The notes below the pieces were generated by a model. The model searched no databases and was not told the DNA's origin. It worked only from the letters and a program-made list of their open reading frames with translations. A stretch of 64,000 nt of DNA from Mycobacteroides chelonae (lineage in GTDB: Bacteria; Actinomycetota; Actinomycetes; Mycobacteriales; Mycobacteriaceae), in assembly GCA_014204435.1 (NCBI GenBank), contig JACHLF010000012.1:32791-96790 (forward strand). The letters are read 5' to 3'. Both the position numbers and the translations under genes were made by a program. Shown here one piece after another: positions 17,007 through 25,947 of the stretch; within the stretch, counting starts at the first letter, position 1; each line of letters begins with the position of its first letter.

Positions 17007-18152
17007 TTAGCCCACATCGGCCCGCAACGGATTCACCGCATACTCGATCACCCGGTAGGGCGCATGGTCGCGCGACTCGGTGTTCCATTGGCTGACGTAG
17101 ATGCTGAGCCGGTCGAGCGTCGAGTCGGGTCCGATGTACCCGCCATACGGCTGGGCCAACGTGTTGTCCCACGACTCCGGTAGTTCGTCTGCGACCGCCG
17201 GCCACGCGCCGGCATTCACCACGGTGGTCGCGGGCACCGCACCGAGTCGCGTCGGGCTGTCAGCCACCCGCACCTCGACGTTGCCCGTGCTCTGGTTGAA
17301 GTAGGACAGCACCGCCTGTCCGTCGACCATCTTCAAGCTCAGCTCCCCCAGATGATCGCCCCACAATGGCGTCACCGCGGCACCCCAGGCCCACCTCCCG
17401 TGGGCCTCGGCACCCCAGCCCTGCCAGGTCGCGCGGTCGGTGAAGGTGTCCGGCGTGGCCCGGTAGAGGACTGCGGGCCGCGAACGATCGAACGCGTCGC
17501 TGACGATGTACACCCAGCCCTTCGGCGACTCCGGGGTCCACAACGGGTCGTAGTAGCCACTGATCTGTGTCTGTTGGCCGCCCGCATAGTCACCGGGGCG
17601 CACCGAACCCGGCACGGTCGGCCATCCGGCGCGGAAGGGGTCGGGCTTCACCAGCCGTGTCGACTGCGGGATCAGATTCTTGGTGACGGCGATGAAAAGC
17701 CAATTGGTTCCATTGATATCGATGACGCCCGAAGGAAGTTGGGAAAACCCCGGCGGTGTCGGGTCTTCCAGCAGTGGGCGGTCAGTGCCCAGCACTCCGG
17801 AGTGACGCACACCCGAAGCATCCGGCACAGACTCGGTGTCGACGCGCAACGCTACCGGGGAGTACCAGCCGCCGTAGCCCACGCCCTGGCCGGCGAAGCT
17901 GTCGCCGCAGATCTGCAGCATGCCGCCAGTGAAGACCATGAACTCGCAGAGATCGGTTGCGCCCAGGTTGTATTCGGAGGTCGCGGTGCCGGTGCCCGCG
18001 ACCGGCCCGATACGCACCACCTCACCGGGATCGAGAGGTGGGGCCACAGGGCGTAACGGATGGGCGAATGCAGCAGGGCCATAGGCAAATTGACTGTCCA
18101 CGAGGACCATCAGCGCGATCAGCAGGACTATGCCTCCCCTGACACGCCGCAC
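17007..18152 (-). CDS. Exported DUF4185-domain protein
   Basis: A 381-residue exported protein. The GTG start at 18152 follows a GGAGAAGAGG ribosome binding site and gives a basic, hydrophobic leader (VRRVRGGIVLLIALMVLVDS). The mature part has the DUF4185 pattern: GTGTATSEYNLGATDLCEF, GDSFAGQGVGYGGWYSPVAL, FSQLPSGVIDINGTNWLF, GPTWVYI-like SPKGWVYIVSDAFDR and PYGGYIGPDSTLDRLSIYVSQWN. DUF4185 folds look like beta-propeller glycosidase or arabinan-active domains. Recent work assigns some mycobacterial relatives as D-arabinanases, so a cell-wall glycan hydrolase is possible (inference). The open frame to 18452 is ignored as it lacks a signal sequence start. Confidence 0.78.
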   Translation of the reverse strand: MRRVRGGIVLLIALMVLVDSQFAYGPAAFAHPLRPVAPPLDPGEVVRIGPVAGTGTATSEYNLGATDLCEFMVFTGGMLQICGDSFAGQGVGYGGWYSPVALRVDTESVPDASGVRHSGVLGTDRPLLEDPTPPGFSQLPSGVIDINGTNWLFIAVTKNLIPQSTRLVKPDPFRAGWPTVPGSVRPGDYAGGQQTQISGYYDPLWTPESPKGWVYIVSDAFDRSRPAVLYRATPDTFTDRATWQGWGAEAHGRWAWGAAVTPLWGDHLGELSLKMVDGQAVLSYFNQSTGNVEVRVADSPTRLGAVPATTVVNAGAWPAVADELPESWDNTLAQPYGGYIGPDSTLDRLSIYVSQWNTESRDHAPYRVIEYAVNPLRADVG

Positions 18153-18244
18153 GCCTCTTCTCCTATCCGACGCCAAGGCGCCACCGACCATCCCTGGACA
18201 GGGTAGCCAGTGGCGCCAGGCGATCGGATCGCGATGGACTTCGA

Positions 18245-18616
18245 CTAGGGGCGAGGGATGGGCGCTGACGACGGAGCGGAGGGCTGGACGCGCCGATCCT
18301 GCCTCTCGGAGGGCTGCGGTGAGATGGAACCGGGACCAGGCTCGATGACGACGGAGTCGCCCGGCGACACCTCCGGATACTCGTCGCCGTGTTCTAGCAC
18401 CATATGTCGACCCCATCCGACGGTGCCGTCCGGAAAACCGTGATGGCCGCACTGCGAACCAGCCAGGACTCCGAGGCCGAAGGTGACGCCGAGGATCACG
18501 AAAGCGCCCGCGACGATGCCGACAACGGCAGCAATCTTGACCAGCAGGATGTTACTCGAAGAACGCGGTTCTCGCGGCGGTGCCGACGACGGTGTTGCAG
18601 TATCAGGTGTTGACAT
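18245..18616 (-). CDS. Small single-pass membrane protein, unknown function
   Basis: A 123-residue protein with a Ser/Pro/Thr-rich cytoplasmic head (MSTPDTATPSSAPPREPRSS), one transmembrane helix (ILLVKIAAVVGIVAGAFVIL) and a short proline-rich outer tail ending PSAPIPRP. I recognise no family. The hydrophobic helix and composition look genuine. It lies between asd and the DUF4185 gene, all on the minus strand, and might be read from the asd transcript. Confidence 0.55.
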   Translation of the reverse strand: MSTPDTATPSSAPPREPRSSSNILLVKIAAVVGIVAGAFVILGVTFGLGVLAGSQCGHHGFPDGTVGWGRHMVLEHGDEYPEVSPGDSVVIEPGPGSISPQPSERQDRRVQPSAPSSAPIPRP

Positions 18617-18679
18617 ACCCCCATCATGGCCCAGCTGCGCTGAGTCTCACTTAGGGAAAACCCGTGAAGTTCCTGTGAG

Positions 18680-19717
18680 TCAGCCGTCGACAAGCATTTC
18701 GGCGATCTGAATCGTGTTGAGCGCCGCACCCTTCCGAAGGTTGTCACCGGAAATGAACAGCGCCAGACCGCGATTGCCGGGAACGCCTGGGTCCTGACGG
18801 ATCCGGCCCACCAGCGAGTCGTTGGCGCCCGCGACGGCCAACGGCGTGGGCACATCGGCGAGAGTGACTCCCGCTGCCGCGCCGAGAAGCTCCGTGGCCT
18901 GAGCCGGCGTGAGTTCACGCTCGAACTCGGCGTTGATCGACAGCGAGTGCCCGGTGAAGACAGGCACTCGGACACATGTTCCGCTCACCAAAAGCTCCGG
19001 AAGACCAAGAATCTTGCGACTCTCGTTACGCAGCTTTTGATCCTCATCGGTCTCGCCAGATCCGTCGTCCACCAGCGAACCGGCCAGCGGGATCACGTTG
19101 AAGGCAATAGGTGCAACGTACTTCACCGGCGCCGGGAAGCTGACGGCAGATCCGTCGTGCACCAGCTGCTCACCGTCGGCGATACCGGCGCGCACCTGAG
19201 TGGCCAACTCTTCCACGCCGGCCAGGCCACTGCCCGACACCGCCTGGTAGGTCGACACGATCAGCCGCTGCAGGCCGGCAGCACGGTGTAGAACGCCGAG
19301 TACCGGCATCGCAGCCATGGTGGTGCAGTTCGGATTGGCGATAATGCCTTTCGGCAGCTTCACGCCACGCACGTCGCGATCGAAGTTCACCTCCGAAACC
19401 ACCAGCGGAACGTCCGGGTCCTTGCGCCAGGCCGACGAGTTGTCGATGACGGTAATGCCCGCCTCGGCGAACCGTGGCGCCTGCACCCGGGACATGGTGG
19501 CCCCAGCGGAGAACAGTGCGATGTCCAATCCGGAAGGATCCGCGGTCTCGGTGTTCTCGACCTCGATCTCCTGCCCACGGAACGGCAGCTTCTTGCCCTC
19601 CGAGCGTGCAGACGCGAAGAACCGCACCGAGGACGCCGGGAAGTTACGCTCTTCCAAAAGTTTTCGCATGACGGCTCCGACCTGGCCGGTCGCGCCGACA
19701 ACACCAATGGATGTCAT
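18680..19717 (-). CDS. asd: Aspartate-semialdehyde dehydrogenase
   Basis: Asd reduces aspartyl phosphate to aspartate semialdehyde with NADPH, for lysine, diaminopimelate, threonine, methionine and isoleucine. The 345-residue protein has IGVVGATGQVGAVM (NADP loop), FSAGATMS, the catalytic cysteine in IIANPNCTTMA, STYQAVSGSG and RVPVFTGHS with the catalytic His. Length is normal. Its ATG overlaps the ask stop by ATGA, so ask-asd are coupled as in other actinobacteria. Confidence 0.97.
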   Translation of the reverse strand: MTSIGVVGATGQVGAVMRKLLEERNFPASSVRFFASARSEGKKLPFRGQEIEVENTETADPSGLDIALFSAGATMSRVQAPRFAEAGITVIDNSSAWRKDPDVPLVVSEVNFDRDVRGVKLPKGIIANPNCTTMAAMPVLGVLHRAAGLQRLIVSTYQAVSGSGLAGVEELATQVRAGIADGEQLVHDGSAVSFPAPVKYVAPIAFNVIPLAGSLVDDGSGETDEDQKLRNESRKILGLPELLVSGTCVRVPVFTGHSLSINAEFERELTPAQATELLGAAAGVTLADVPTPLAVAGANDSLVGRIRQDPGVPGNRGLALFISGDNLRKGAALNTIQIAEMLVDG

Positions 19718-20979
19718 CGCCCGGTACCTCCGTACACGGTGGCCTGCTCTTCGCCACCGAGTTCGAAGGCGTCGTGGATGGCCTTGACCGCAGTGTCGAG
19801 CTCATCGTCCTTGACCAGCACCGAGATCCGGATCTCCGACGTCGAGATGAGCTCGATGTTGACGCCGGCCTTGGCCAGCGCCTCACAGAAGCCTGCAGTG
19901 ACACCCGGGTGGCTGCGCATACCCGCGCCCACCAGGGACACCTTGCCGATGTGATCGTCGTAGAGCACCTGGGAGAACCCGATCTCGTTCTTCAGCGAGT
20001 CCAGCTTCTCGACCGCGGTGGGCCCATTCTCCTTGGGACAGGTGAAGGTGATGTCGGTCTTGCCGTCCTCGACCTTGGAGATGTTCTGTAGCACCATGTC
20101 GATGTTGATCTCGGCATCGGCCACGGCACGAAAGACCTTGGCGGCATAACCGGGTACGTCGGGAATCCCGACGACGGTGACCTTGGCCTCGCCACGATCG
20201 TGTGCGACACCGGTGAGAATCGCTTCTTCCACAGGAATGTCCTCCATTGATCCGCTGACGATCGTGCCTGGCTTGTCGGTGTACGACGAGCGCACGTGAA
20301 CCGGTACGTTGTACCGCCGGGCGTATTCCACGCAGCGCAGCATGAGCACCTTTGCTCCGGCTGCCGCCATCTCCAGCATTTCCTCGAAACTGACCTTGTC
20401 CAGCCGGGCCGCATTCGGCACGATCCGCGGATCGGCGGTGAAAACCCCGTCGACGTCGGTGTAGATCTCGCAGACATCGGCCTTCAGTGCCGCGGCCAGC
20501 GCGACGGCGGTGGTATCAGAGCCACCGCGCCCAAGCGTGGTGACGTCCTTGCTGTCCTGACTCACCCCCTGGAATCCGGCGACCAGCACCACCTGGCCCT
20601 CGTCCAGGGCGGAGCGCAATCGGCCGGGGGTGACGTCGATGATCTTGGCGCTACCGTGCCGACCAGTAGTGATGACACCGGCCTGCGATCCCGTGAACGA
20701 ACGCGCCGAGGCCCCCAACGAGTGAATAGCCATCGCGACCAGGGCGTTGGACATCCGCTCACCGGCCGTTAGGAGCATGTCCAGTTCACGGGGCGGCGGT
20801 GCCGGGCAGACCTGTTGAGCCAGGTCAAGCAACTCGTCGGTGGTGTCACCCATGGCCGAGACCACAACGACGACGTCGTTGCCGTTCTTCTTCGTCTCGA
20901 CGATGCGTTCGGCCACCCTGCGGATGCGTTCGGCCGTTGCGACCGACGATCCGCCGTACTTTTGGACGACGAGCGCCAC
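19714..20979 (-). CDS. ask: Aspartokinase (with probable internal beta-subunit start)
   Basis: Phosphorylates aspartate, the entry step of the aspartate family. The 421-residue frame has VVQKYGGSSVATAERIRRVA, VVVVSAMGDTTDEL, SFTGSQAGVIT, TLGRGGSDTTAVALAAAL and ITDVDGVFTADPR-like IYTDVDGVFTADPRIV, followed by two ACT domains (EAKVTVVGIPDVPGYAAKVF and GKVSLVGAGMRSHPGVTAGF) that bind lysine/threonine. Actinobacterial aspartokinases are alpha2beta2, with beta translated from an internal in-frame start. ATG 20247, beginning MEDIPVEEAILTG, fits this and would give 177 residues. Confidence 0.97.
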   Translation of the reverse strand: MALVVQKYGGSSVATAERIRRVAERIVETKKNGNDVVVVVSAMGDTTDELLDLAQQVCPAPPPRELDMLLTAGERMSNALVAMAIHSLGASARSFTGSQAGVITTGRHGSAKIIDVTPGRLRSALDEGQVVLVAGFQGVSQDSKDVTTLGRGGSDTTAVALAAALKADVCEIYTDVDGVFTADPRIVPNAARLDKVSFEEMLEMAAAGAKVLMLRCVEYARRYNVPVHVRSSYTDKPGTIVSGSMEDIPVEEAILTGVAHDRGEAKVTVVGIPDVPGYAAKVFRAVADAEINIDMVLQNISKVEDGKTDITFTCPKENGPTAVEKLDSLKNEIGFSQVLYDDHIGKVSLVGAGMRSHPGVTAGFCEALAKAGVNIELISTSEIRISVLVKDDELDTAVKAIHDAFELGGEEQATVYGGTGR

Positions 20980-21065
20980 GGCATACCTTCCTGCTGTTCG
21001 GCCAGGGTCGGGAGAGATCCAGTCATTAGGATAAGGGGTTACGACAACTCGATAACCTGGCCCGT

Positions 21066-21668
21066 ATGGGCAACCCGACCGAACGTACCGCCATCACCGC
21101 GGTTCCGATCCAGCCGCTGATCGCCTCGCGCTGGAGTCCGCGGCATTTCGATCCGGGCGCAAAACTAGCTCCCGAGACCCTAACGGCCCTGCTCGAAGCG
21201 GGTCGCTGGGCTGCCAGTTGGGGTAGGCGCTTCCCTGTCCGATACCTCGTGGGTCTGCGCGGTGACGCCACCTACGAGGCACTCGTCGCGCTGCTCAATC
21301 GGGGAAACTCCTACGCAAAAGTTGCGGCAGCGCTCGTGCTGGTGAGCACCGACCTGGGTGATGATGACAACACCGCCGTCTATGCGGCGGTCGATGCCGG
21401 CCTGGCGATCGCTCAGCTTGGGGTTGAGGCGCGCTCCCACGGTCTGCACACCCACCCTATGGCCGGCTTCCGGGTGGATGACGCGTCTGCTGTGTTCAGT
21501 ATCCCCGAGAACGTGCGGCCCATCGCCGTCGTCGCGATCGGCCCAGTCCTGAACAACTACGAGGGTGCCGCGGAGTCGACCGCCGAACGCGACCACGCTC
21601 CACGACAGCGCCCAGCGCTCGGCGACATCGCGTTCACCGAGCGCTGGGGCAACGGTTTCGGCGGCTAA
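21066..21668 (+). CDS. Nitroreductase-family protein
   Basis: A 200-residue protein of the FMN nitroreductase fold: PLIASRWSPRHFDPGAKLAP, LLEAGRWAASWGRRFP (family: AARWAPSSWNEQPWRF), a mid-protein AYAAVDAGLAIAQLGVEARSHGL helix that binds the dimer flavin, and an acidic tail. The usual second Asn/Gln contacts look altered in RFPVRYLVGL, so activity is uncertain. Start ATG 21066: TAACCT (21053-21058) precedes it by seven bases, so the mRNA is probably leaderless. Divergent from ask. Confidence 0.75.
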   Translation: MGNPTERTAITAVPIQPLIASRWSPRHFDPGAKLAPETLTALLEAGRWAASWGRRFPVRYLVGLRGDATYEALVALLNRGNSYAKVAAALVLVSTDLGDDDNTAVYAAVDAGLAIAQLGVEARSHGLHTHPMAGFRVDDASAVFSIPENVRPIAVVAIGPVLNNYEGAAESTAERDHAPRQRPALGDIAFTERWGNGFGG

Positions 21669-21892
21669 GCGCTCTCACACGCGCTCCTGCCCAGTGGATG
21701 CGCCCGACCGGCGCTGCGAGTACCTCGCCGTACTGCGTCCACGCACCCGCACCAAGATGTCAAACGGCTCGGCGGCGGTCCGTGCATGCGTCGAGCGCGC
21801 ATCGTGGTGCGGCCCACTCCCTCGCGCATCAGCACCACACGTGCGGCGGCGGCCGCCTCCCGGGTGCGCTGCGCCGACTCGACGTACGGCAT
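21665..21892 (-). pseudogene. TetR-family regulator remnant
   Basis: From ATG 21892 the frame reads MPYVESAQRTREAAAAARVV, then MREGVGRTTMRA, which is the usual first helix and start of the helix-turn-helix of a TetR repressor. After that the frame loses all TetR character (RRMHGPPPSRLTSWCG) and the recognition helix is absent. A GACAGGAG ribosome binding site is still present. Only this N-terminal stump remains. It fills most of the gap between the nitroreductase and DUF3558 genes. Confidence 0.5.
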
Positions 21893-21983
21893 CACAGAGC
21901 TCCTGTCAGTCGACCGTGGACGACATCGCTCGCCCGCATGGTCTCGCCGATGTCCATCCGGTCATTGTGTCGCGACTCGCACA

Positions 21984-22888
21984 TCAGTCGAACGAACCGC
22001 GGTAGATCCGTACGGCCTTGTCGATCATCGCGCGGGTGGAACCACAGTCGCCGCTCTTCAGCGAAAAGCTGAGCACCTCGATGGACACCCGCTCCGGGGT
22101 GCTGTTCTCCTGCGTCGCACCTCCGGAAACGTCCCAGGCGTAGAGCGGCTTGCCCAGGCGCACCATGCTGGTGCACAAATTGCCGTCTTGGCCATGGAAG
22201 TACTCGACGCCGTCTCGAACTTCCCCACGCAGCTTGGATGGTGGATCAACACCGGACCTGATGGACAGTTCGAATTGATTCTCGTTGTCTTGCAAAGAGA
22301 ATCGACACGCGAATGGATCGCCGAAGAGTGACGGTAGCACCTCACCCGCCTGACCCGGGTACTCACTAAGAATCTCGCACGGATCACGTTCGGCAATCTT
22401 GATCGGGTATGCGCTCAGCGCGTCACGGACGGGCATATCGGCTGGATTCAACGTGGCCAGCGCCCCGATAACCGGTTGCACCATTTTACAATTCGCCGCC
22501 AGTGCACTCCGCGCGCTGTCGACGACCACGACCCGCAGGGCGGGCGTGCTTGCCCCTGCCAGCTGCGGAGCATTCGGGAGCTTGCCCATGGCGACTGGAA
22601 ACTCGTACCGGCGACCTTGATGGACCCGAAGCAGCCACCCACATCGCCCGAGATGTAGGCGGGCGTGCCAATACCCTTGAGCATCAACAGAAGACCACAC
22701 GGATCGACCCGCCGAAGAGCGCGCATGTAGGCCAGGAGCGTGGCCTCTTTTGCCGTAAAGGTCTGACCGTACGTGGGCAGCTCACCGGCGAACAATGTCT
22801 GGCCGGTGAGGGCGGGCGAGCGCCCCGTCGCGTTGCCAGAAACGACCTTTGCGCACCCGGCGATCATCAGCAAGGCGACCAGAAGCAT
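21984..22888 (-). pseudogene. DUF3558 lipoprotein with internal deletion and frameshift
   Basis: The N-terminal half (from ATG 22888) has a lipoprotein leader MLLVALLMIAGCAKVVSGN and the DUF3558 opening RALRRVDPCGLLLMLKGIG. Near 22606 the frame changes: GGCFGSIKVAG in one frame joins YEFPVAMGKLPNAPQ in another, continuing through SAYPIKIAERDPCEILSEYP to YRGSFD. Aligned with the intact neighbour at 22891, about 38 residues between VKVTG and YEVPLEL are missing, with a net loss that is not a multiple of three. It is therefore a tandem paralogue inactivated by a deletion of roughly 115 bases. Confidence 0.8.
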
Positions 22889-22890
22889 TG

Positions 22891-23946
22891 CTACCGAGCG
22901 GAATTTGCGAATAGCCGCACCGCCTTGTCCAGAATCTCCCGCATCTGTCCACAGTCAGTGCGTCCCTCCTCGGTGAAGGCACTGGCGACCACCGCCGGGG
23001 AGTACGCCTCAGCATCGGTGTTCATCGCACCGCCACCGATGTCTTTGGGATACAAAGGATCCCCAACCAGTGCCAGCGCATGACATCCCGTCAGGTGGCT
23101 CGGGTCCTCGTTGTGGAAATACGTCACGCCATCACGTGTGGATCTGGTGTATTCATCCGGGAAGTCGTCGACACTGCTCGTGAGCTGCACGGTGTAGTCG
23201 ATGCCAGAATCCGACAGCGCGAAGTCGCAACCGAAGGGGTCTCCCAGCAGGTCGATGGACACCTCGTGCGCCTTTCCCGGGTACTCCCCGAGGATCTCGC
23301 ACGGATCGCGTTCCGCGAGTTTGATCGGATACGCGCTCAGTGCGGAGCGCGCAGGCAATCCCGCGGGTAGCTGCTTGGCGATCGCCGTCACCACCTGCTT
23401 GGCAAGTCGACAGTCCGGGTCCGAGTACTCGTCCGAACCGTAGAGGTACGCACTCACCGACAACACAGCCTGCAATGTGGGACTCGGCGGAGCTCCGTGC
23501 AACCGCTCCAGTTCTAGCGGAACCTCATACGCGCACTCTTCCCCGGTCTCGTAGACAGGAACCGAACCGACCCGGAACGACTCCGGTGCCGCGCGCTTGT
23601 CCTGCATGGAGTATTCGTAGGACACCTCGGTGAGACCGGGATCACCCGTGACCTTGACACTGGCATAACAGATCTGGAAGTCACCGACGACCTGACCCGG
23701 ATCTCCGTACTCCTTGAGGCCGGCCGCGAAACCGCAGGGGTCCACCCGCCGCAACGCGCGCGCATAGGTGAGGGTCGTCTTCTCTTGGGCACTGAGCTTC
23801 TGGCCGTAATCCGGCTGATCACCGTGGAAGAGCGAGTCGGCTCCGGGCGCGGGTTCGCTTCCCCGTGCCTGCCCGGCAAGGGTCCGCGTGCAACCGGTGG
23901 CCGCCAGCAGAATCGCCAGCACCGCCACCCCCCTGCGTACCCACAT
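22891..23946 (-). CDS. DUF3558-family lipoprotein
   Basis: A 351-residue exported lipoprotein. ATG 23946 gives MWVRRGVAVLAILLAATGC with lipobox LAATGC; the longer open frame upstream has no leader character. Two DUF3558 modules appear in tandem, each opening with a DPCG or DPCE segment (RALRRVDPCGFAAGLKEYG and SAYPIKLAERDPCEILGEYP), with paired cysteines (FQICYASV, FGCDFAL, TGCHAL, RTDCGQM). DUF3558 proteins are mycobacterial envelope lipoproteins of unknown role. Its stop is two bases before the start of the broken paralogue, so they formed an operon. Confidence 0.82.
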   Translation of the reverse strand: MWVRRGVAVLAILLAATGCTRTLAGQARGSEPAPGADSLFHGDQPDYGQKLSAQEKTTLTYARALRRVDPCGFAAGLKEYGDPGQVVGDFQICYASVKVTGDPGLTEVSYEYSMQDKRAAPESFRVGSVPVYETGEECAYEVPLELERLHGAPPSPTLQAVLSVSAYLYGSDEYSDPDCRLAKQVVTAIAKQLPAGLPARSALSAYPIKLAERDPCEILGEYPGKAHEVSIDLLGDPFGCDFALSDSGIDYTVQLTSSVDDFPDEYTRSTRDGVTYFHNEDPSHLTGCHALALVGDPLYPKDIGGGAMNTDAEAYSPAVVASAFTEEGRTDCGQMREILDKAVRLFANSAR

Positions 23947-24000
23947 GCTCTGCGAGCTTGCCAGATGATCGGGCTTCTCGCGGCTGGTAGAGTCCCGTCT

Positions 24001-24042
24001 GTGCAGCGGGCGCTCCTTCTCCGACGCCGCGACAGGGTCTGA
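24001..24042 (+). CDS. Candidate leuA leader peptide with three Leu codons
   Basis: GTG at 24001 opens a 13-codon ORF, MQRALLLRRRDRV, ending TGA at 24040-24042. Codons 5-7 are CTC CTT CTC, all leucine. TAGAGT (23988-23993) lies seven bases before GTG, exactly the leaderless promoter spacing seen elsewhere in this window, so transcription may begin on the GTG. The ORF runs into the base of a strong hairpin 73 bases before leuA. This is the layout of a leucine-sensing attenuator. Confidence 0.6.
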   Translation: MQRALLLRRRDRV

Positions 24043-24065
24043 TCCAGACCGGCCTCCTGTCGCGG
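24027..24065 (+). promoter_or_regulatory. Hairpin in the leuA leader, probable attenuator
   Basis: CCGCGACAGG (24027-24036) pairs perfectly with CCTGTCGCGG (24056-24065). The loop contains a second stem, GGTCT-gatcc-AGACC (24036-24050). The leader ORF stop codon lies inside the loop, and its three Leu codons are just upstream of the 5' arm, so ribosome position could open or close the stem. Confidence 0.6.
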
Positions 24066-24114
24066 GTTGTTGGCGTGCCGGTCGAGATACCACTCAAACT
24101 CCCGGAGCCTTCCC

Positions 24115-25947
24115 ATGACTAGCTTTTCCTCAGACGAGTTCAACTACACCCCGCGCAGCATCGTCACCCCGAACGGGCCCATCCCGGCCGACCAGCCCGC
24201 GTGGAACACCCAGAAGAACAGCTCGATGCCGGTGCACCGGTATCGCTCCTTCGCCTTGGAGGTTCCAGGGGGCGGGCCGACTGCGTCCTTTGACCGCACT
24301 TGGCCCGACAAGGTGATCGCCCACGCACCGCAGTGGGCGGCCGTGGACCTCCGTGACGGGAACCAGGCCCTGATCGACCCCATGAGTCCGGCCCGCAAGC
24401 GCCGGATGTTCGACATGCAGATCCGGATGGGCTTCAAGGAGATCGAGGTCGGATTCCCGTCGGCGAGCCAGACCGATTTCGACTTCATCCGCGAGCTGAT
24501 CAGCGAGAACGCCATTCCCGAGGACGTGACGATCCAGGTGCTGACGCAGTGCCGTCCGGAGCTGATCGAGCGAACCTTCTTGGCCTGCGAAGGTGCCGCG
24601 AACGTGATCGTGCACTTCTACAATTCGACGTCGATCCTGCAGCGGCGCGTGGTGTTCCGGGGCGACAGGGAGACGATCAAGAAGATCGCCACCGACGGCG
24701 CCCGCAAGTGCATCGAAGAAGCGGCGAAATACCCTGATACACATTGGCGTTTCCAGTACTCCCCGGAGTCGTACACCGGCACCGAACTGCAGTACGCACT
24801 GGAAGTGTGCAACGCCGTCGGCGACATCATCGAGCCGACACCGCAGAACCCGATCATCTTCAATCTGCCGTCGACGGTGGAGATGACGACCCCCAACGTG
24901 TACGCCGATTCCATCGAGTGGATGAGCCGCAATCTGGCTCGTCGCGACTCGGTGATCCTGAGTCTGCACCCGCACAACGACCGCGGAACAGCTGTCGCGG
25001 CAGCCGAACTGGGCTTCCAGGCCGGTGCGGATCGCATCGAGGGCTGCCTGTTCGGCAATGGCGAGCGCACCGGAAACGTCTGCCTGGTGACGCTGGGACT
25101 GAATCTGTTCAGCCGCGGCGTGGACCCGCAGATCGACTTCTCGAACATCGACGAGATCCGGCACACCGTCGAGTACTGCAACCAGCTGAAGGTGCCGGAG
25201 CGCCATCCGTACGGCGGCGATCTGGTCTACACGGCCTTCTCCGGCAGCCACCAGGACGCCATCAACAAGGGCCTGGACCAGATGAAACGCGATGCCGACG
25301 ATGCCGATTCGGATGTCGACGACATCCTGTGGCAGGTTCCGTACCTACCCATCGACCCCAAGGATGTCGGCCGCAACTACGAAGCCGTGATCCGCGTCAA
25401 CTCGCAGTCCGGCAAGGGTGGCGTTGCCTACATCATGAAGTCCGACCACGGACTGGTGCTGCCGCGCCGCCTGCAGATCGAGTTCGCGCAGTCGATTCAG
25501 CGAATCACCGACGGTGAGGGCGGCGAGGTGAATCCCAAGGAGATCTGGGACGTCTTCGCCGAGGAATACCTGGCGCCGATCATCCCGCTGGAGCGCATCC
25601 GCCAGAAGGTGACCGCCTCCGAGGAGGACGGTGGCACGGATTCGATTGCCGCCGTGGTAAAGATCGACGGCAAGGAGACCGAAGTCAACGGCAGCGGCAA
25701 CGGACCGCTGGCCGCGTTCGTAGACGCGTTGTCCACCGTGGGCTACACCGTGAACGTCCTGGACTACTCCGAGCACGCCATGAGTGCCGGCGACGACGCA
25801 CAGGCTGCCGCGTACGTGGAAGCCACGGTCGTCGGACCCCATGGCGGTGAGGCCCAGACCGTATGGGGCGTCGGTATCGCGCCGTCGATCACCACCGCCT
25901 CACTGCGGGCAGTGGTGTCGGCGGTCAACCGTGCTGCTCGCGCCTAG
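24115..25947 (+). CDS. leuA: 2-isopropylmalate synthase
   Basis: Condenses acetyl-CoA with 2-ketoisovalerate, the first step of leucine synthesis, and is feedback-inhibited by leucine. The 610-residue protein begins MTSFSSDEF, has the DRDGNQ-type AVDLRDGNQALIDPM metal segment, KEIEVGFPSASQTDFDF, LSLHPHNDRGTAVAAAE with metal histidines, GCLFGNGERTGNVCL, and a C-terminal leucine-binding domain. No tandem peptide repeats occur between the catalytic and regulatory domains, unlike the M. tuberculosis enzyme with its 19-residue repeats. The start at 24115 matches the family. Regulated probably by the upstream leader ORF and hairpin. Confidence 0.97.
   Translation: MTSFSSDEFNYTPRSIVTPNGPIPADQPAWNTQKNSSMPVHRYRSFALEVPGGGPTASFDRTWPDKVIAHAPQWAAVDLRDGNQALIDPMSPARKRRMFDMQIRMGFKEIEVGFPSASQTDFDFIRELISENAIPEDVTIQVLTQCRPELIERTFLACEGAANVIVHFYNSTSILQRRVVFRGDRETIKKIATDGARKCIEEAAKYPDTHWRFQYSPESYTGTELQYALEVCNAVGDIIEPTPQNPIIFNLPSTVEMTTPNVYADSIEWMSRNLARRDSVILSLHPHNDRGTAVAAAELGFQAGADRIEGCLFGNGERTGNVCLVTLGLNLFSRGVDPQIDFSNIDEIRHTVEYCNQLKVPERHPYGGDLVYTAFSGSHQDAINKGLDQMKRDADDADSDVDDILWQVPYLPIDPKDVGRNYEAVIRVNSQSGKGGVAYIMKSDHGLVLPRRLQIEFAQSIQRITDGEGGEVNPKEIWDVFAEEYLAPIIPLERIRQKVTASEEDGGTDSIAAVVKIDGKETEVNGSGNGPLAAFVDALSTVGYTVNVLDYSEHAMSAGDDAQAAAYVEATVVGPHGGEAQTVWGVGIAPSITTASLRAVVSAVNRAARA

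Noticed and set aside
24130..25251. A 373-codon open frame antisense to leuA
   Set aside because: The plus strand encodes an unambiguous LeuA; the antisense frame has no family features or ribosome binding site.
24100..25947. Tandem repeat insertion in leuA as in M. tuberculosis
   Set aside because: No 57-base repeat is present between the catalytic and regulatory domains.
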